Part shown: piece after piece, positions 60,501-64,000 of the stretch | Layout: each line of letters opens with the position of its first letter | How positions within the stretch are numbered: position 1 is the stretch's first letter | From: Telmatactis stephensoni | Taxonomy: Eukaryota; Cnidaria; Anthozoa; Actiniaria; Isophelliidae | Reading direction: 5' to 3' | DNA length: 64,000 nt | Assembly: GCA_029948255.1 (NCBI GenBank) | Contig: JALIZF010001517.1 | Location: 101,001-165,000 of the forward strand | Program-made: the position numbers and the translations under genes | Notes under the pieces: generated by a model | Database searches by the model: none | What the model saw: the letters and a program-made list of their open reading frames with translations, nothing else | What the model was told of the DNA's origin: nothing

Positions 60501-61686
60501 TTGCATACAGCTGAGGATTTTCAACCTTGAGGTGTTCGAACACATTTTTTTGTACACTCCTGGTTGGAAATTCCAACTTTTGATAAAGAATGTTTGTATT
60601 GATTACCCTTTGCATTGTATCATTGAAATCAGAGCCAGCACAGAGACAATCACTTCCATCGTATTCAAAGTCACCACTGTGTTTATGTTGACTGATATCC
60701 CCAACCTCAAGTCGTGATGTATAATTTGTAGCATCCGCATATTTTGCAAGGTGGACATTTGCCTTTTTTAAATATTTCCTCGCATTGTATTCTCTTTGAG
60801 ACAAATGTGTTCTTCCTAGAATAAATTCAGCGGATTGATGTGCAGACAAATTCTTCGGCCCAGCAATGTTAAGTTTTGAAGTAACTGTTTGCAAAAATGA
60901 ATCAGAGGATTCCATAGCCCTGAATACACTGTCTGGTTCATTATCACACATGAAGGTTATAAAACTCTGTACGTCATTAAATGAAGCAAATTTTACTAAA
61001 TCATGGATGAGGGCATTTCTATCTTTCTGTGCACCTTTTTTTAAGGACTCAGTTGGCCCAGCATTCCGTGTCCTAGTTTTTGAAGCTTTATCAAGGAGGG
61101 GATATTGGTAGTGTTTAATTTTTTTGACAACTTGATCATTGGACTCTGGCTCTGGTTGTCGTCTCTTTTTACTTTGAAGTTGAAGCTGTAAATTAACATC
61201 ATTCCTCTGAAGACCCCAAAACTCATAACCAGAAATGTTCCTTGTACATTCCAAATTAAGATATCTCAACACATCCTTGAATGCTGTAGTAGGCTTCGAT
61301 TCATTACATGTATGCAACAAGTTATCATTTAGAAATACTTGGCACTGAAAAGCAGGGAGATTGCACTCACCTCTAACAATTTTACAGGAAATTTCATATG
61401 ATTTTCCATTGCAATAGATTGCATTTCGTGCATCGTACTCCGGTTGTAATGGTATATACTTGTCTTGAAATACATAAAACCATGGGCTGGTATTGTTGGC
61501 ATGGAGATGGTAGGAATTTTCTCCAAAATTCTTTACTCCTAACCAGTTAAATAGAGTACCTGTTTTTGGAGGAATGCTGCAAATTTCTTGTTGACTAGAT
61601 ATTTGCACATTATTATCTAAATTCATATTATTTTCATCTAACTGCACAACACAAGCTTGATTTTGTTTTTCATTGTTGATACACAA
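57543..61686 (-). CDS. Five-exon transposase-like gene (orphan RNase H-type family?)
   Basis: Exons 61686-59966, 59582-59388, 59087-58985, 58245-58163 and 58005-57543, with GT-AG junctions and fully consistent phases, give about 855 residues. The open frame continues upstream into the TTAA/Kolobok end. The first in-frame ATG is at about 61629, so the start is uncertain. A central NVVVFFVADLGHLKETLG is followed by a Cys cluster (CRCTATYGCYWCEKK). The C-terminal half has LPYLHILRDHIGKQMVLW, then SSEHLNKLVKTLEW, and a CCHC-like knuckle (CSACGQSGHTKKNKGC). This order (Cys cluster after an Asp-containing strand, a late Glu in a helical block, then a knuckle) resembles orphan transposase proteins of cnidarians. 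The catalytic triad is not certain. No frameshift was seen. Confidence 0.55.
59637..59736. repeat. AAT/AAC-rich simple repeat in intron 1
   Basis: Mixed AAT and AAC triplets ending in an (AAT)n run, inside intron 1 of the transposase-like gene. Confidence 0.75.
59786..59938. mobile_element. ~153-bp hairpin MITE in intron 1
   Basis: TTGGCTGATGTGTTGCTATG pairs with CATAGCAACACATTAGCTGA. CCCAATTCAAAACCT pairs with AGGTTTTGAATTGGG further in. It lies in intron 1, about 28 bp from the exon 1 donor. Confidence 0.75.
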
Positions 61687-61995
61687 ATGCTTTAAAGTGC
61701 ACCTAACCCCTGTGTGGTTTCATTTTTTTCTAAAACTAGAGACATTTTAAAGAATTTCTGCGAAGAAATTACGCAAATTGAGCAAATCCCTATTTTTTTA
61801 CAAATTTTCAAAGTTTGATTTCGGATGGACCACTTGGAAAGCCCTCGGTCAGGGAGCATGGAGCTGAGTGTGACGTCTACCCAGGGACAAGCTTGGGTTG
61901 TTTTTTGAGTGTACACAGTGGATACGTGTAGATACGAAGGCTTGATAGCTTGTTTACACCGAAAATTCGCAAGTATTTTGTTTAAAAATTTAGAG

Positions 61996-62853
61996 ATGTC
62001 ATCTTCAGGATCGACTGATGAATCCTCTGTAGATTCTGAGCAGTCTGATTACGATTTAGAAGTGGAGGGAGCCGGAGATGATATTGACAATAATGCAAGT
62101 GAAGCACTACTCGAAGAGCCTGACTTGAGTAAGTTCGCATACAGCGAAGAACCAATTGCTGATGAAGAATGGGTGGCCGATTACTATAAAAAGCAAAAAG
62201 AAATAGAAGAGCTAGAAGAACAGCTGACGAAACGCCTTAACGGTACAACTCCGACGAGTGAATGGTAAGCGTGTGCTAAGTTTACCTTAGATATTGCAAA
62301 AGTTGCAAAAGAAATTTAAGGTTATATTTCGAAATACCGTTTTTTATTTCAGGTGTAAATGCGGACGTTGTGATCCAAGCTATGGGCAAAACATAAGTGA
62401 ATGTTATTGTTGCTCTGAATTAGATGAGTGTGTCGAATCACTAACGAGCGAACAAGTCGTGCAGGATGTTGGAGAGAACACGGTATTGGTCTGTGTCACA
62501 GATCATCCAGGGTTTAACCAGGTTTGTTTACAGAAATGGAGTCTGCGATTGGCGGCTGATAAATATAAAAAGAAAAATAAAGAAACATACAAACAAACAG
62601 GATCCGAGGAAAGGTAATATATGAGATTACTGTTAGCATTACGAACCTTTTTGTCAGTCACATTTATAACCCATTATTTTGTGTCTGTAACAGCTTCCTT
62701 CGCAGTGTGGCCTACCGGGAATTTACCAGGTTAATTTATGGCTTCCTTGGTCAAAAGAAAAGATACCCTCTGCCTTCTTGCGCATATTCTGCCATCAGAA
62801 AAACATTCAAAGATGGAGAATTCGCGGGGTTTGAACTTGAAGACGCCATGTAA
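61996..62853 (+). CDS. P2X7 ballast-domain protein, free-standing (229 residues)
   Basis: Three exons (61996-62264, 62353-62613, 62694-62853) with GT-AG edges and matching phases give 229 residues without lesions. The N-terminal ~90 residues are acidic and Ser-rich, with an EELEEQLTKR coiled segment. Then comes the cytosolic ballast domain known from vertebrate P2X7: WCKCGRCDPSYG, ECYCCSELDEC, CVTDHPGFNQVCL, SVAYREFTRLIYGFLG, LPSCAYSAIRKTF. The Cys cluster matches the zinc-binding set of that domain. There is no transmembrane segment, so this is not a channel. In P2X7 the domain binds zinc and guanine nucleotide; whether this one does is unknown. It sits just inside a TTAA-flanked terminus, and a degenerate copy of its start lies at the same place in the nested Kolobok-like elements, so I infer it is transposon-encoded. 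Confidence 0.8.
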
Positions 62854-63265
62854 TTGAATTGTGTTCTACTTCATGTACTGTAAAAAACTGCATGTCTTTG
62901 AGGACCTACAAGGCAAGTACCTGTTATAGGTCATAAGTCTCGATCTAATATACCTTTATGTCAGTCACATTGTTGATAGTTCCTATTGTAATTTTGCCAC
63001 TCATTTGCCTAATTACAGCTGTTTTTTAGTATTTTCACTGTCAAAACATAATAACTGAATAAATATAAGGTATTTTGGTCTTTTTACCAAAAAGATGCAC
63101 AATTCAGAATGCAGTATTCAGTATGCAAAGTTTTCTGAAATCCATAGCTGTGTATATATATATCAACCAGTGGAAAAAATTATGTCTGATATATAACTTT
63201 TAGTTTGTCCACACAAAAGGCAATGAGATATAGGATCAATTGGTACTTGTTATGGAATACATAGG

Positions 63266-63510
63266 TACACTTGATTGCAGAAAGGTTGTAGTCCACATTT
63301 ATACAAATATGTAATCAGATGCAAAACCATACATCGGCATTGCTTGCATGCTGTGCTTACCAAAATATATTAGTCCTTCTAAACTCTCACAGGAATCAAG
63401 AAACTATATTTTGTGTTGTGAGTGCTTATTTACAAATTGCATTATTAGATAAACTAATAAATTAGATAATTGTATAAATGTATACTACAACCTTTCTGCA
63501 ATCGAGTGTA
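63266..63510. mobile_element. ~245-bp MITE
   Basis: TGATTGCAGAAAGGTTGTAG at the left pairs with CTACAACCTTTCTGCAATCG at the right, with pairing continuing through ATTTATACAAAT. It directly abuts the next MITE. Confidence 0.7.
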
Positions 63511-63759
63511 TAGCCATTTCAATTAACGTTGTCGCTGAAAAAAGCCTAAAGGCTAAAGGCTTTCAACTATCTTTTGTTTACTAACAAACTTCGCTGTAGG
63601 CTATCTAAGAAATTAAGGAAATATGTGTCCAAGTTGTAGAATTTGCAAGCATACAGGTGAGTTGTTTATTGGAATAATGTCACGTGGGAAAAAATTTCAT
63701 GATTCCGCTCTCAAAGCTTTAGGCTTTTTTCAGTGACAATGTTAATTGAATTAGCTATA
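63509..63759. mobile_element. ~250-bp MITE, copy B (family of 5840-6098)
   Basis: TATAGCCATTTCAATTAACG at the left and TTAATTGAATTAGCTATA at the right form the same termini as the copy at 5.8 kb. The interiors align in reverse orientation. Confidence 0.75.
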
Positions 63760-64000
63760 TATTAAACAAGTTTGAACAACAAGAATATAAAAAAAGATAT
63801 TTATAGCTTTGTTTTCTTTGGGTCATTTGCAATTGTCTTACAGTTATACTTCAATGTCTAAAGTTTTCACATAGGATTGTAACAATTTACCTTCAAACTT
63901 GTTGGTAAACTAGAAGATCATAACTATTTCCATCTTTATTCAGTAACAATTACTTGAAGAAATAGTATAAATATTCATATAGAGATATTCATATATAGAT

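Larger units (their letters stand above)
61696..64000 (+). mobile_element. Kolobok-like element, P2X7-ballast end (other end not seen)
   Basis: After TTAA (61692-61695) the sequence begins AGTGCACCTAACCCCT, identical to the ends of the nested element at 15381. It continues with diverged but alignable repeat sequence (AATTGAGCAAATCCCTA) and a conserved GTGACGTCTACCCAGG block. The ballast-domain gene starts 300 bp inside. The inverse end was not found before 64000, so the element is either truncated or extends past the window. It abuts the 5' end of the transposase-like gene on the minus strand. Confidence 0.6.

Overview
This window looks like nuclear DNA of an invertebrate animal, most likely a cnidarian such as a reef coral. 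It is AT-rich, its genes have GT-AG introns, and it is packed with DNA transposons, hairpin MITEs, a Ty3/gypsy fragment, a Polinton-like polymerase fragment and minisatellites. The protein families seen (a free-standing P2X7 ballast domain, THAP fragments, orphan RNase H-like transposase genes) suit a cnidarian. The taxon is an inference from content. I saw no bacterial operon, rRNA, tRNA or CRISPR.

Layout. (1) Positions 251-8576 form an 8.3 kb transposon flanked by TTAA, with inverted repeats of about 700 bp and a six-exon gene on the minus strand (1879-7526). (2) A 14.46 kb segment (7912-22374) is repeated in tandem at 22384-36817. Each copy holds part of the first element's right repeat, a decayed minus-strand gene split by a 1.74 kb TTAA foldback element, a second 9.9 kb TTAA transposon of the same gene family (now a pseudogene with a stop and a frameshift), a nested 2.1-2.2 kb Kolobok-like element, a Polinton-type polymerase scrap and the 3' exon of a zinc-finger gene. 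(3) 36.4-43.1 kb carries small host-like or transposon-derived genes: a C2H2 gene, a kinase N-lobe fragment, two orphan coding pieces and an F-box gene. (4) 43.8-47.4 kb has palindromes and a truncated gypsy element. (5) 47.5-52.8 kb is a plus-strand multi-exon gene ending in a PHD finger, preceded by a tandem array of about eight near-identical small exons, most of them 66 bp and phase-symmetric. (6) 53.1-54.5 kb is minisatellite. (7) 54.8-61.7 kb has a helix-turn-helix exon, a 307-residue orphan reading frame and a five-exon transposase-like gene. (8) From 61696 a Kolobok-type end starts and carries an intact three-exon gene for a P2X7 ballast-domain protein.

Common thread. At least four unrelated-looking inverted-repeat termini sit at TTAA sites. 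The two large elements share one gene architecture: zinc-binding N-terminus, long helical region, RNase H-like core with conserved acidic residues, C2H2-like C-terminus. I infer a Sola-type (probably Sola3-like) transposase. The Kolobok-like family carries a THAP-type gene start at one end and a P2X7-ballast gene start at the other. The ballast protein therefore appears to be transposon cargo here. Database searches were not possible, so family names rest on motif recognition.
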